Of a stretch of 64,000 nucleotides of DNA, positions 52,018-62,900 are shown piece by piece. Position numbers and translations under genes: made by a program. Numbering within the stretch: position 1 is the first letter of the stretch; each line of letters begins with the position of its first letter. This DNA is from Pogonophryne albipinna (Eukaryota; Chordata; Actinopteri; Perciformes; Artedidraconidae). Location of the stretch: contig CM053252.1 of NCBI GenBank assembly GCA_028583405.1, positions 34,351,196 through 34,415,195 of the forward strand. Direction: 5' to 3'. The notes under the pieces were generated by a model. The model was given only the letters and a program-made list of their open reading frames with translations. It had not been told where the DNA came from and did not search any database.

Positions 52018-52312
52018 ACAGGTTAACTAGTTACAAAAAAAGAAGCAGAACTAGTTAACTATTGGCATACCTTTTTCTGCACTAGTTAACTTGCAGCACC
52101 CAAAATTATTCACTAGTTTACTAGTAAACGCAAAAGGTTCACTATAGTTAACTAGTTGACACCTCTTTTGACCTTACTAGTTAACTAGTGGGGCTCAAAA
52201 TGTCTACACGTTAACTAGTGAGATACATTGAAACTCAACTAGTGAACTAGTGAGGCTTAACATGTTCACTAGTAGTACTAGTGGGTCCCAAATGTGCACT
52301 AGTCACACTAGT
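52018..52312 (+). repeat. ACTAGT sites, paired phase (unit 1, second part)
   Basis: Pairs such as ACAGGT/ACTAGT (52018/52026) recur about every 30 bp to 52307, each pair offset by 8 or 9 bp. Order and spacers follow 53922-54243 of unit 2, but the paired block ACACGT...ACTATT (54107-54150) is shortened here. Confidence 0.88.
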
Positions 52313-52770
52313 TGCACAGCATGCTAATGAGGAGGAGGGGAAATAATCCATCGAGGTGTCCTATTGGCCCTAAGATATAGAGCGCTACCCAGCCCAAATA
52401 GTTTCTTTAAGAGCTTAAATACAGTGTTTTTAAATACAGTCATATGACCATACTTACAAAAATATCAAACAAAAGTATTGTTGTAATTATGATCATATGA
52501 CTCAAATTAGGTAAGAACATTGAATACTTTGTTACAATTTGAAAGTTGCTTTAGGACTGCAGACAGGAATATAGATCCTCTTTAAAACATTTTATTAGTT
52601 GCAATTTGAAAAGTGCTTGGATTAGAATAGCACTGTGATAACAGAGGGACATTAGTGATGGATAGAAAGAGAGGAAGTTAGCCTTTTTTCGGATCACAGC
52701 TTTCCTGAGAGGCTGAGAGATCGCCGTGACTTCCATAAATATTAGGAGGCAAATATGGAGAGGTTGTTTA

Positions 52771-53164
52771 TCTTCATGCGGATCTATCGCTACCCTGATT
52801 TTAAGATCTGTCCAGTGTTTCAGTTTTATTCATTTCATGAGCACCGCTGATAAAATGTTCCACGATCATATCCGCTTATACTTTTGTGTCTCGAGTGCCG
52901 GTGTTCTCACACACAAGCATACGCACACTCGCACCAACAAAAACACACACACATACGGAGCAAAGCAAAAACAGAAACATTTATTTGTATAGGCAAAACA
53001 CACACTGACTGAGTTCCCACGGACAATATTTTAACAGTAGGCACTAAATACCCGACTGATGCACCTCACGTCTTCAAGACGTTGCTCAAAAACATCGCTA
53101 AGGCTCTCCCTCACATAGCTGAACTGACCAATCAAAATCTGGGTCCCGTCTGCTTCATTTGCAT
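52771..53164. other. Unique spacer between ACTAGT units
   Basis: No sites and no gene. It includes a (CA)-rich stretch at about 52905-52955 and GACCAATCAAAATCTGGG near 53128. Confidence 0.45.
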
Positions 53165-53388
53165 ATGGCTTACTAGTGAACGTGTTGGCCATATGAACGG
53201 CAACTAGTTAACTAGTGGATACATATTGCAGCTTACACGTTAACTAGTGAAGACAAAATGTTCACTAGTTAACTAGTTGAAGCCTCTTTTGGTCTTCCAA
53301 GCTGACTAGCGAGGCTCAAAATGTGCACTAGTTAACTCGTGAGGTCCAAATGGTCCACTAGATACACTAGTACAATTGTTTTGACCTT
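53165..53388 (+). repeat. ACTAGT sites, paired phase only (partial block)
   Basis: Site pairs start at 53172/53180, 53203/53211, 53235/53243, 53264/53272, 53297/53305 (decayed), 53327/53335 and 53357/53366. Steps are 29-33 bp, with pair offset 8 bp and 9 bp for the last pair. The latter half matches spacers of the end of unit 2 (GCCTCTTTTG, GAGGCTCAAAATGT). Confidence 0.9.
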
Positions 53389-54543
53389 TATGGCAAGCCA
53401 TTTGAGTATTTATTCAATTTCCTTGATATCAGACGTCTATGGCAAGCCATTTGAGTATTTATTCAATTTCCTTGATATCAGACGGCAGCGGCCTACACTA
53501 GTTGGCTCTTTGATTTCACTTGTTAGATATATGGTCAATCTATGGCAAGCCATTTGAGTATTTATTCAATTTCCTTGATTTCTATGGCAAGCCATTTGAG
53601 TATTTATTCAATTTCCTTGATATCAGACGGCAGCGGCCTACACTAGTTGGCTCTTTGATTTCACTTGTTAGATATATGGTCAAACAAGTTAGGCACTCTG
53701 CTTTACTAGTTAAATAAAACATTTCACTAGTCGCTCTTTTTCAGCAACTAGTGGCACTTTTGTCCGACTAGTTACCACGTATGCCTTACTAGTGACGCCA
53801 GGAGCAGCACTAGTAACGCCAAAGTCCCAACGTGTAAGCTTTTTGATGAACTAGTGGCCCTCTGACCGTACTAGTGACCCTAAAAGTCTTACAAGTTAAC
53901 TAGTGCGCTGCAAAAGCTCTGACATGTTAACTAGTTACACAAAAGAAGCACAACTAGTTAACTAGTGGCAAACATTTGTCTGCACTAGTTAACTAGTCGC
54001 ACCCAGAATAACTCACTAGTTAACTAGTAAAGGCAAAAAGTTCACTAGTTAACTAGTTGATGCCTCTTTTGACCTTACTAGTTAACTAGTGGGGCTCAAA
54101 ATGTCTACACGTTAACTAGTGAACCCTTTGCCCTTTACTATTTAACTAGTGAGATGCGTTTAAATTCCACTAGTGAACTAGTGAGGCTTAAAATGTTCAC
54201 TAGTAGTACTAGTGGATCTCAAATGTGCACTAGTCACACTAGTTGCACAGAATGCTAATGACGAGGAGGGGAAAGAATGCATCGAGGTCTCCTATTGGCC
54301 CTAAGCTATAGAGCGCCACCCAGCCCAAATAGTTTTTTTAAGAGCTTAAATACACTGTTTTAAAATACAGTCATATTATTAAGCTGCAATTTGAAATGTG
54401 CTTGGATTAGAATAGCATTTGAGATAACAGAGTGACCTTATTGATGGATAGAAAGAGGAAGAAACTCTCTTCAGATCATAGCTTTGAGAGATCGTCGTGA
54501 CTTCCGTAAATATTAGTCTAAGGCAAAATATGGAGAGGCTGGC
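53389..54543 (+). repeat. ACTAGT-array unit 2 (most complete) with reiterated leader
   Basis: The leader TATGGCAAGCCATTTGAGTA begins at 53389, 53438, 53541 and 53583, so it has been copied several times, in part together with the first array sites. The array runs 53642-54243. The tail (54244-54374) and 3' block (54375-54543) match 52313-52445 and 52595-52770 of unit 1. It contains no coding sequence. Confidence 0.9.
53642..54243 (+). repeat. Phased ACTAGT array: 21-bp singles, then about 31-bp palindromic pairs
   Basis: Single sites start at 53642, 53663, 53684, 53705, 53726, 53747, 53767, 53788, 53809, 53830, 53850 and 53870. Pairs start at 53891/53899, 53922/53930, 53953/53961, 53984/53992, 54015/54023, 54044/54052, 54077/54085, 54107/54115, 54137/54145, 54169/54177, 54199/54208 and 54229/54238. 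The commonest pair is the perfect 14-bp palindrome ACTAGTTAACTAGT. Variants (ACGTGT, ACAAGT, ACATGT, ACACGT) keep AC--GT; ACTATT does not. Spacers are unlike each other, so this is not an ordinary tandem repeat. Confidence 0.95.
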
Positions 54544-54549
54544 CACAAT

Positions 54550-54883
54550 AAAAGGCCACTCTGAAACGTGCATTTTTGCTTTATTGGGGGGGTCTGGGGG
54601 GGTCCAAAAACCAGTCAGTATCTGGTGTGAGGGGTAGGATTAGGGTTAGGGGTAGGGTTAGGGTAATGTTGTGAATTGAGTGGCCCATGGTGGTGGTGGG
54701 GTTATGGTATGGGTAGGCGTATGGGTAGGCGTATGTTATGGACGACGAACACAGGCCACTCGATTCACAACATTATCCTAACCCTAACCCTAATCCTACC
54801 CCTCACACCAGATACTGACTGGTTTTCGGACCCCCCCAGACCCCCTCAATAAAGCAAAAATGCACGTTTCAGAGTGGCCTTTT
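54550..54883. repeat. MITE with about 135-bp inverted ends containing telomere-like repeats
   Basis: The left end is AAAAGGCCACTCTGAAACGT and the right end, inverted, is the same 20 bases. Inverted identity is high for about 135 bp each side, through TTTTGCTTTATTG, a G/C-run block (GGGGGGGTCTGGGGGGGTCC), CAGTCAGTATCTGGTGTGAG and a GGATTAGGGTTAGG stretch, leaving a loop of only about 60 bp. AAAAGGCCACTCTGAAA is a known fish MITE start. The two flanks (54543 and 54884) join different parts of the ACTAGT repeat. Confidence 0.88.
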
Positions 54884-55160
54884 AACAAGTGAAATCAAAG
54901 AGCCAACTAGTGTAGGCCGCTGCTGTCTGATATCAAGGAAATTGAATAAATACTCGAATGGCTTGCCATATCAACATGTATGGCTTTTTCTTAAACTAGT
55001 GGATATTTTCAGCCCACTAGTTGTGGCTTTCTTCTCTCTAGTTCAACACAATGACTTACTAGTTGACGTGTACGTGCAACTAGTTAACTAGTGAATTGCT
55101 TCAAAGTCATACATGTTGACTAGTGCATTTTTTGACACATTACTAGTAAACTAGTTGTAA
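54884..55160 (-). repeat. ACTAGT block 3: inverted leader plus an array with different spacers
   Basis: 54886-54968 is the reverse complement of the unit 2 leader and first site. From 54974 the sites start at 54974 (ACATGT), 54995, 55016, 55037 (TCTAGT), 55058/55066, 55079/55087, 55111/55119 and 55142/55150. Single steps are exactly 21 bp, pair steps are 31-32 bp and pair offset is 8 bp. The spacers do not match units 1 or 2 by eye, yet the spacing rules are the same. Confidence 0.9.
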
Positions 55161-55315
55161 AGTAAAATACATGAAGTAAAATCTGACTAAATACAAAGAG
55201 GAAATGCATTTAAAAATAAAACAGGGAACTTTAAACACAAAAACTAAGATCTAAGATAGATGACACTATAGTATACTAATCAATCTGAGGACACAAAGGT
55301 GATTTGCTTTGCACT
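55161..55315. other. Unique AT-rich spacer
   Basis: No feature seen. Confidence 0.4.
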
Positions 55316-55317
55316 AC

Positions 55318-55372
55318 AATTTTGGGATTTTAGCCTTTGCAGACCATTTACCTGCACACAAACCTATATAAC
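55318..55372 (-). repeat. Short fragment of MITE family A
   Basis: TTTTGGGATTTTAGCCTTTG, then CAGACCATTTACCTGCACAC match 22640-22675 of the inverted arm and the family's proximal half. Confidence 0.65.
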
Positions 55373-56279
55373 AAAATACTGTATAGGTGAACCTCCTTGG
55401 ACTGGATTATTACAATAATCTACTTTATGTCTCTATCTGAAATATGTTAATCCAACTAATAATCAGCTGCTGCATTAACATGGAATCTTCATGAAAGCAT
55501 GTAGAATTAAGACTGCATGAAAGGGAGCTATTTAACTAAATATCTACAAACCTGCCATCATCCGTCTTCACATCCTATTTAAGCTGAACACAACACACTG
55601 CAGTGAAACCAGACGACACAGTTTGTCATGGCTCCTGTCGATAGTCAGGAGGGATGGCACATCACCTTGGGACCTCCCTGGGGAGGAACACACACAGGCC
55701 ACCGTGGACATCCATAGACGCCCTCCATGACCCCCTCTCTCTCTTTCTCTCTCTCTTGCTGTCACACATGCTGATGAAATGTTCTTTAATACCCAATCGA
55801 CAGTATCGACATCCCCTTGGGTAGCAGGGTTCCCCCCCCCGAGGGGCGAGGTATTGATTTGGGGGGATCGTGTGTCCGCGGTCCCTCTGTGACATGTCCC
55901 CAGTCCCGCTGCCATTATTGGGAGATTAGTAGAGCTATTACACCTCCCAGGCCAGATGGACGTGACACCGGCAGCCAGATGACCCTCCACGTGAACTTCT
56001 TGAAGGAGAATTAGCCGCTGTAAAGGATTTGAATCAACTGTTGCATTTGTTTACGAACTCTAAGCAGTATTCTATAATCAGACCAGCTGGTGGATGGAGC
56101 AGTAGATGAAAGAGGCAAAAAGGCTTATGTTGGATTCATGCTGTATCAGCAGAATGAGAAGAAAAGAGGCAATGTTTGTGTCATGGCTCCATAGATTATT
56201 ACAATATGGTTATTTAGATCCTCCAATGTTTCACTTTTAAAAGTACCTAGAGTGCATTACAAGAAAACTGGGGAGGCCG
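55373..56279. other. No confirmed gene; candidate conserved non-coding block at 55560-56040
   Basis: 55600-56020 is more GC-rich and repeat-poor, with a (CT)n run (55736-55757) and a C9 run (55832-55840). A 140-codon minus-strand frame covers it but shows no family resemblance. GCCATTATTGGGAGATTAGT and GTGAACTTCTTGAAGGAGAA look like unique, possibly conserved sequence. Confidence 0.3.
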
Positions 56280-56578
56280 CTTTCTGTTTTTATGGTCCCA
56301 AACTGTGGAACATCCCATTTGATCTGAAAACGGCAACCTCAATTGGAATTTTTTTAAGTAAATTAAAGACCAATCCTTTTAATTTGGCTTATCATTTTTA
56401 GTAGTATCACTGTTCATGTTTTATTGTTTTATTGTTTTTACATATTTTAATTTAGTTCCTTATTGGTTATTGTAATTTCGTTGTCATACTCTGTAAAGCA
56501 CTTTGGGCTGTGCCAAGCATGAAAGGTGCTATATAAATAAAGTTTATTATATTATATTATTAGTTTATTATTATTAAT
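56280..56578 (+). pseudogene. L2-like LINE C-terminus and 3' tail
   Basis: In frame after GGCCGC the residues run like GPKLWNIPFDLKTATSIG, then LSKLKTNPFNLAYHF and a stop, the usual L2 C-terminus. The 3' UTR ends AAGCACTTTGGGCTGTGCCA, GGTGCTATATAAATAAAGTT and a (TATTAT)n tail. Confidence 0.75.
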
Positions 56579-57946
56579 AGTTCTTTAAACACTGTGTAGG
56601 CTAAAGTATACATATATAGCTTTTTAAGCCTTTTTGTTTGAGTTGCCTCTGTAGCTTCTTGAGCACATTTACATGATACACAATGTTCTCTTTGCTCACC
56701 CCGAGGTTGGGCGCAGAGCCTTGCGGTCAAAACTGCTTTAAAATAAGTCACAAATACATAGTTTATTTTTTTGTTTAAAACCTAATAACTTTTAAACCAG
56801 CTGTTTATCATCAACTGAAAAAGTGTATTTATCAGAGACCACTTTTGCTCATTAATCCACATTTGCTGCTTCTTTTTATAATGGCTCTTGGTAGTGAAAG
56901 AACAGTGTGGCTAAATACTGTGTCTCTAATATATTTGGACAACAACAGAGCTCTGAGGGCACAGAGGAAGAAGATGTATCAGGCTTTCACACAATAAGTT
57001 TTAGAACATTATTTGTTTGTTTTAATGGGATTCAGGCAAACATTTGCCTTCTTGCTAAATAGATGCATTAATTGAATTAGCGTTACTATATTATAGTATT
57101 TTCACTGAACTGCTGACAGTGGCAACTCTGCAGTCATTCGGCACCAGGTTGTCAACATTTTCCCAATAGAAGGTATCTTAAATGTCAGGAATTTACTAAT
57201 TCCTTTGAATTACTTTTGAGAACATGACTCAGTCATTCATGCGGTCATTCCCGCTAAGCACTATTCCACTCCATGTGAATGCTGCATTCAAGTCAGGCTC
57301 TTAAGGCTGTAAAGGACAGCCACCCCGGGACAAGCACTGACATATTTCTAAATGTAGACCAGGTTGAAAGCAACTGGACTTAAAATAATAACACAAATGG
57401 AGCCCCTATATGCCAACACAAAAATAATGACATTTCAGATAACTGAGTCTGTGAGTGGTCACATATCAGCTCAGTATCCCTCAGAATGACACCCTTTTAG
57501 TAAATGCACACCTCAGAATGTGGCCAGCTTGAATGCACAAAGTAGAATTCCCTTTAGCCAGACAGGGTGAGGAGGTTATTGTGGATAGCTCTGTCAAACA
57601 TCTCATTTAAGATGACCAGAAGTTGCACCCCATCACAGACCTGCGATTATTGTTCACCATTTAATTAACCCTTCATACATTAACCTCAAAAAAGTGTTTC
57701 AGTTGCATTATTTTATTTTATTTATCTGCCATAGTGGTAATCTTTCAATTGTCTTAGCCATACTGTAGCTGCCAGAAAGAACATAGTGTGGAAAGTGAAA
57801 ACATTGGATTGACACAATACATTTTCACTAACCATTTTATCCAGGGTTTTAACAAAATAATGACATTTTTGTTAAGCGCTAGTGTTCTAAAATAATGATT
57901 GATTATGTTTCTGAATAAACCGCATTAAAGTATTACATAAAAGAAT
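56579..57946. other. No gene seen; unique AT-rich DNA
   Basis: Nothing recognisable. Confidence 0.5.
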
Positions 57947-58316
57947 CAACCCAGTCTCACGGCATTTCGTGTTATAGACACGACATTGAATCTATTGATT
58001 CGTGTTCACCAACACGATTTTCCCATTTTTTTCGTGTCACACAGAACGATTTTGAAAGCAATATTTCTATTGGTAGTATGTTTCGTGCCTGCACCACGTC
58101 TTTTTGTCCGGTCGGGTCTTGGAAGATCGGAAGCTGTGTGGTTCATAAAAACATGTTCTTACTCAATATCAAGCCACGATTATTGTTTTTATTTTAAATC
58201 GTATAATGTCGGACTTTTTTTGCCATTTGCGAGGAAAATAAATGCGGCTCAGAGCCTCAGAATACTGAAATCTGTATTTTTTAAATATTTTTTTCCTTCT
58301 AAGTTGTTATTCTTTT
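57947..58316. repeat. Second copy of the CAACCCAGTCTCAC element, truncated and inverse
   Basis: CAACCCAGTCTCACGGCATT, then GTGTCACACAGAACGATTTT, CTTTTTGTCCGGTCGGGTCT and AGAGCCTCAGAATACTGAAA match the reverse complement of 28290-28761. The distal inverted end is absent. Confidence 0.8.
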
Positions 58317-58369
58317 CTGAATAACACACTGTTATTTACTCAACAATAACACACAATTATCCTTGTTTT

Positions 58370-59995
58370 TATTTATTTGTTTAATTCTATAATCTCTGGC
58401 TTTTTGGCCGTCCGTCAGGAACTGAATTTCAAAATAAAGTCACCGGAAACAGACATAGGCCTATATGGGACATTTTGGGCATCATTGCGATACACACCCA
58501 CTGAACTGATTACCCAGATCCTCAGCTATGGTTTAAGCTCTGTGATTGGATGTTTTAGCCGCAATGCACGTTGGGATATGGTGTTAATGCAATATGAAAT
58601 CCAAAAAACATTTCGGAGTTTAGGATGGCCGATGACACTACACTACCCATAATCCTCAGCTATCGTTTGGGACTACAGTCCCCGTGATTAATCTTCAAGC
58701 TTTGGGATTGGATGTTGGAGTGGCAGTGCGCCAAGGTTACGCCGAGTGTCAAACAGCTCTTTGAAATGGAACGAAACCACGGCAGACTATCTAAAACGGG
58801 TCCAGCCCCCCCCCAGAACTACACATGCTGGCTATTGTGTTTCGTAACATGTTCTATGGCATGTCTCTACTGGGAATTGGAGTTTTAAAATACGTCTTTC
58901 CCACAATTAGAAGTTGCCAGTATTAAACAGTGTACATCCCTAGAGGTTTAGGGGATAGGAAACACATTGGTGTTATCAAATTTAAAACTATAATTAATAA
59001 ATTGGTGAAAATGGCTTGTGTCCATAATGCGCAGCATTAATATATACCCACATGACAGCTCATTGTTACTTTGTAATTCTACTCCACTACAATTCAGAGG
59101 TTAACCTGGTATTTTTACTCCACTACATTTATTTTAGTTACTTTGCAGATTCTGATTAATGATGTGAAATATAAACAACCCTTAAATCAGACTTTAGTTA
59201 CACCTGAGTCAAATTCAGGGTAGGTGATTGTCAAGTGCCAACAATCAGGAGAGATATTAGTTGGTGCTTAAGAAGACTAAGCATTTATCTGCAGATCCCT
59301 ATAAAGTATATTCATTACTCGTTATTCTCTACTAATAGTTCATTAAAGACTGTATATTATGGCTATTTTGCACATCCCTTTCAAGATTTCAAGATTTTCT
59401 AAGGTTTATTGACATATCATATACACAACTACGGTGTAATTATGCAATGAATGAAAAACTTGGGTCACAGGTTCCTCAACAGTGCATTACAAGACATCTA
59501 TCAATATGTGTGTACCTCCACCATTACACTGTCATATTCTGCACATTTCTTATACTATCTACATACATAAGAGTATAATTCATATGTATAATATCAGTTA
59601 AAATAAGTGCTTCAACATAGTTAACATTGCAGGAAAGCAATATATTAGACGTTAAGTACTATGTCAGGCTTAATATTTATCTGTAGATAGATACCCCCAA
59701 AGCTTTTTCTTATTTAAAAGAAGACCTTAACCTAAAGTATTATTTAATGTTTGAATAAAGGTTAATTCGTTTTTATGTTTTGCACCTCCTCCCATTAATA
59801 TCTGTGTACATCCGGCACTAAACTGTTTTATTGTAGAGATCACTTACAGTATCTTTTTGATTTTTTATATTCTATATTTCTATCCTTGACCTTCTACTTT
59901 CCCCCTATTTTGTATGTAAATATAACATATTCAACAAATAAATTCAATAACGTGCTTTAACCACTAGGCGGTGCGGGTTAAAAAACGTTCAACAA
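58370..59995. repeat. Copy of the central part of the fold-back family, inverted relative to 41.2-42.9 kb
   Basis: ACACTACACTACCCATAATC, AGCTATCGTTTGGGACTACA, then ATTGGATGTTGGAGTGGCAG are the inverse of 42780-42910. AATTCAGAGGTTAACCTGGT is the inverse of 42300-42330. GTGCTTTAACCACTAGGCGG is the inverse of about 41843-41862. Order is mirrored throughout, so this is one inverted copy with local gains (for example 59240-59640). Confidence 0.75.
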
Positions 59996-62900
59996 CTGGG
60001 GAAGCCTGGGAGGAACAAAAAAATGATAGCATGACATAGAACATTTGTTGTTAACCCTTTGAGTATGTCAAATAATACATAACAAAACTATATAAACATC
60101 GGAGTAGTTTAGTATGCTGAATGACGTTTAAAACATTTCTAAGAAGGATTAGAAGTTAGATGTGAAGGAACTATAGGATATTCAATAGAGCATTCTTGTT
60201 AAATATCGTGGTTCCTGCTAATCCTTAAATACAAAGAATTTAGCATGCTAACAACTATACGTGTATAGAATAGTAATTGCGTACTAAACAAAAAAGTCCC
60301 TCTCCCTCTATTTGTGCTGTAACAATAGCCTGTGTACAAAATGGATTTAGTCTCTACATGTGACGTCTTCATGGGTTGCTGAAGAGTGATTGTGAATCTT
60401 TTTTAAATGTTCTGGTAGTGAACTTGTATTTCTGCTGTATAGTTGGGCATATTAACATTTCGGCCTATGGAAATCGACTTCATTCTGGAACCTTAAGTGG
60501 CTGTTGACTGAAGATGAAATGCAGTTTTTGCAAACATTAAGGTTTCTGCTTGATTATAACCCTATTTTCTTTGTGCTGTGTTCACTTAGTGTACAAGCTC
60601 TTTAGTGCATGTGAGTTCTGTGTGTCTAGCTAATAGGTTGACTCTCTGCCGCTGTGCTTATACGGGGGTAACTACGGCTAAGCCATCCCAGCCAACAGCG
60701 TTGTCGCAGAAATGTAACGCCAACCCCTCCATTTGCCCCATTGGGTAACACTGTTAGCACTGTTGCTGTTGTTTGTGCTGTTTGTGCTTTGTTATCTGCA
60801 CCACTAGCTTCTTGAACCGCTGCTAGTCACAAACTGCATCAGCATGTTGAGAGACGTGTAAAGGTAATCCATTTGCCACGAATACCCTATATATATATAT
60901 ATATATACCTTTAACTTAAATTATCTTATTATTAACTTATTATTATTGTATTTAAAAAGGTCTAAAAAAGTATTTAACTCTACACAGCTCTCCTGTTTCT
61001 TTAAACTCGCTCCCAGAGTTGGTCCCTTTTACTTTTTACCCCCCATAAGTTGATATGGTGAGCTGGAATTCACTGTGGCTCAGCTGAAATGGCGATTATT
61101 GGCACACTACTCTGGGCTCTGCACCCTGCCCTGTGGATCCGGGATGACCTCTGCAGGACGGGGGGCCCAGTGATTGATTAGCTGGCTTGGGAGGACCACC
61201 ACTCCCCCACTGGCTAGGGCATATGGAGCTGCGTGTCCTATGGACAGCTGCGTCGGCAACACTCATCCTCACTGTATGTGTGTGTTGTCTGTGTGAGAGC
61301 CCAGCCTTATACCCTGTTCTGTATTGTCTTCTTACAATGTCCCCCCTTAGCTATGCAGCTCTGCATCCTGTTGCCCAGTGCTCCATTTGTGTAAGTCATG
61401 ACTTCTAATGTGGCAGACTGAATGTTCTTAAACACACATAGAGTAAACGCATTGGTCCTCAAATACACTGATATTCAATTCTTAGCAGAGGGCAAAGAGG
61501 CTAAAGCTAGAAACTGTCAAATATTTTCAAAGGTGGCTCATTGAAAGTTCCTACAAATAACTACAATATGTGGACAGCCCTATCCAGATGTCTTTAATCA
61601 TAACGTTTTACAGAATACTATTACATTTATACAATAATGTTTTTTCAAAATGTGTCAATGCCAAAAGCCAGATCTGTAAGAAAATATTTTTTCCAATTCA
61701 AGTGTACTGCAGAAGGCCTTTACCGACTTGACCCAATTTAACAAACAAATAATCTTTTGTAAATATAACTGTGGGCCAGGCCTTATTGAAAGCAAACACA
61801 CATTTTTACTTTACTGCAAACTAAACCAGAAATTAGAAGAAGCAAACAAGCCGCCATGTGCTAGATGAAGTAAGAAAGTAAGATTGCTGTGCTCGTACAC
61901 TAACCTTAACTTTATCCAACTTCGTAGTTAATTTGCCAGAACCTCTAACTTTCCTATCCTTAGTTGTACCAAAGTTGACATGCATATTATTTCCCCCACC
62001 TGTGAGGTTAGGCACAGAGCCTGAAAATAACCATTTTGTTTTGTTTCTATGTGTACCTCCTCTGCTAGCTTGCAGAGGCGCTACATGCAACTCTTATCTG
62101 TTGGGTTGCATGTCGAAAGGTCAATGGTAAATTAGTTAAAAGTTTAAATAATTTGAACTGTGAGCGTAGGACTCTGCGACAATTTCGAGTGGTGTGCGAT
62201 CGGAGGGTAGCGCTCCGTCTAGTCGGACGGCTTAGCTCTCTTCATGGGAAAAAATGGTCTGTTTTACTGCTTGTTATGTGAATGCAACTTAAGATACATT
62301 TACTTAACCACTTGGCTCTTTTCAGTCACCTACATTAACAGCCTTTAACATGTACGCTCTTCTCAAATTACCCAAAGACAGTCTTCAATGTTTTAATAAA
62401 TTGATATGCATGTAATATACATCCCCTACACACACAGCCCCCCATCACCACCTATCAATCATCCTATCACACAAACGCTTGCACCTGCAACTTCTAAATG
62501 GACCGACTCCATGCTTTAATCTAGTGTATATGATTTTAAAGTGGGATGGTTGGCTGGGAGGGGTGGGGGTGGGATGTGAGGCTGAAGAAGATGATTTGCG
62601 AAGGTAAGTTCAAGTGGATATCTGTCCAGGGTTAAAAGTGAAAGTAATTCATTACGGGGAGATAGTGCTTGGTGATATTCCTCATCTTGACGCTTTGCCG
62701 CGTGGCAGTTGAAAGGGGTGAGGTGAAGGGGGAGGGGGGGTGAAATGGCCGGCGGTGGCGGGAAGGGGCTGGGGGGTGAGCAACGTCTACCAGCTCCATT
62801 GGAGGAGGAGGAAGGTGATGAAGGGATAAGGGCCAAATTGATGGTCATATTTTACAGTGGGTCACTGTGGAGCACGCTGTCCAACACTGTAATTACAAGT

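Larger units (their letters stand above)
50544..52770 (+). repeat. ACTAGT-array unit 1 (interrupted)
   Basis: The unit has a 45-bp leader (TATGGCAAGCCATTTGAGTA ... CTTGATATCAGACG), an array of AC-NN-GT sites, a tail (GAATGCTAATGACGAGGAGG-like, then CCTATTGGCCCTAAG) and a 3' block (GTGCTTGGATTAGAATAGCA, then TGATGGATAGAAAGA). The array is split by an unrelated 1.1-kb insertion (50879-52017). An extra block of about 150 bp at about 52445-52595 is absent from unit 2. Site and spacer order match unit 2 one to one. Confidence 0.85.

Noticed and set aside
50645..54243. CRISPR-like array (constant short repeat with differing spacers)
   Set aside because: The repeat is only 6 or 14 bp, the spacers are 15-18 bp and conserved between units, no cas gene is present and the host is a eukaryote.
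55568..55990. A 140-codon minus-strand frame
   Set aside because: No family resemblance; the frame includes a (CT)n microsatellite read as Arg-Glu repeats and a C-run.
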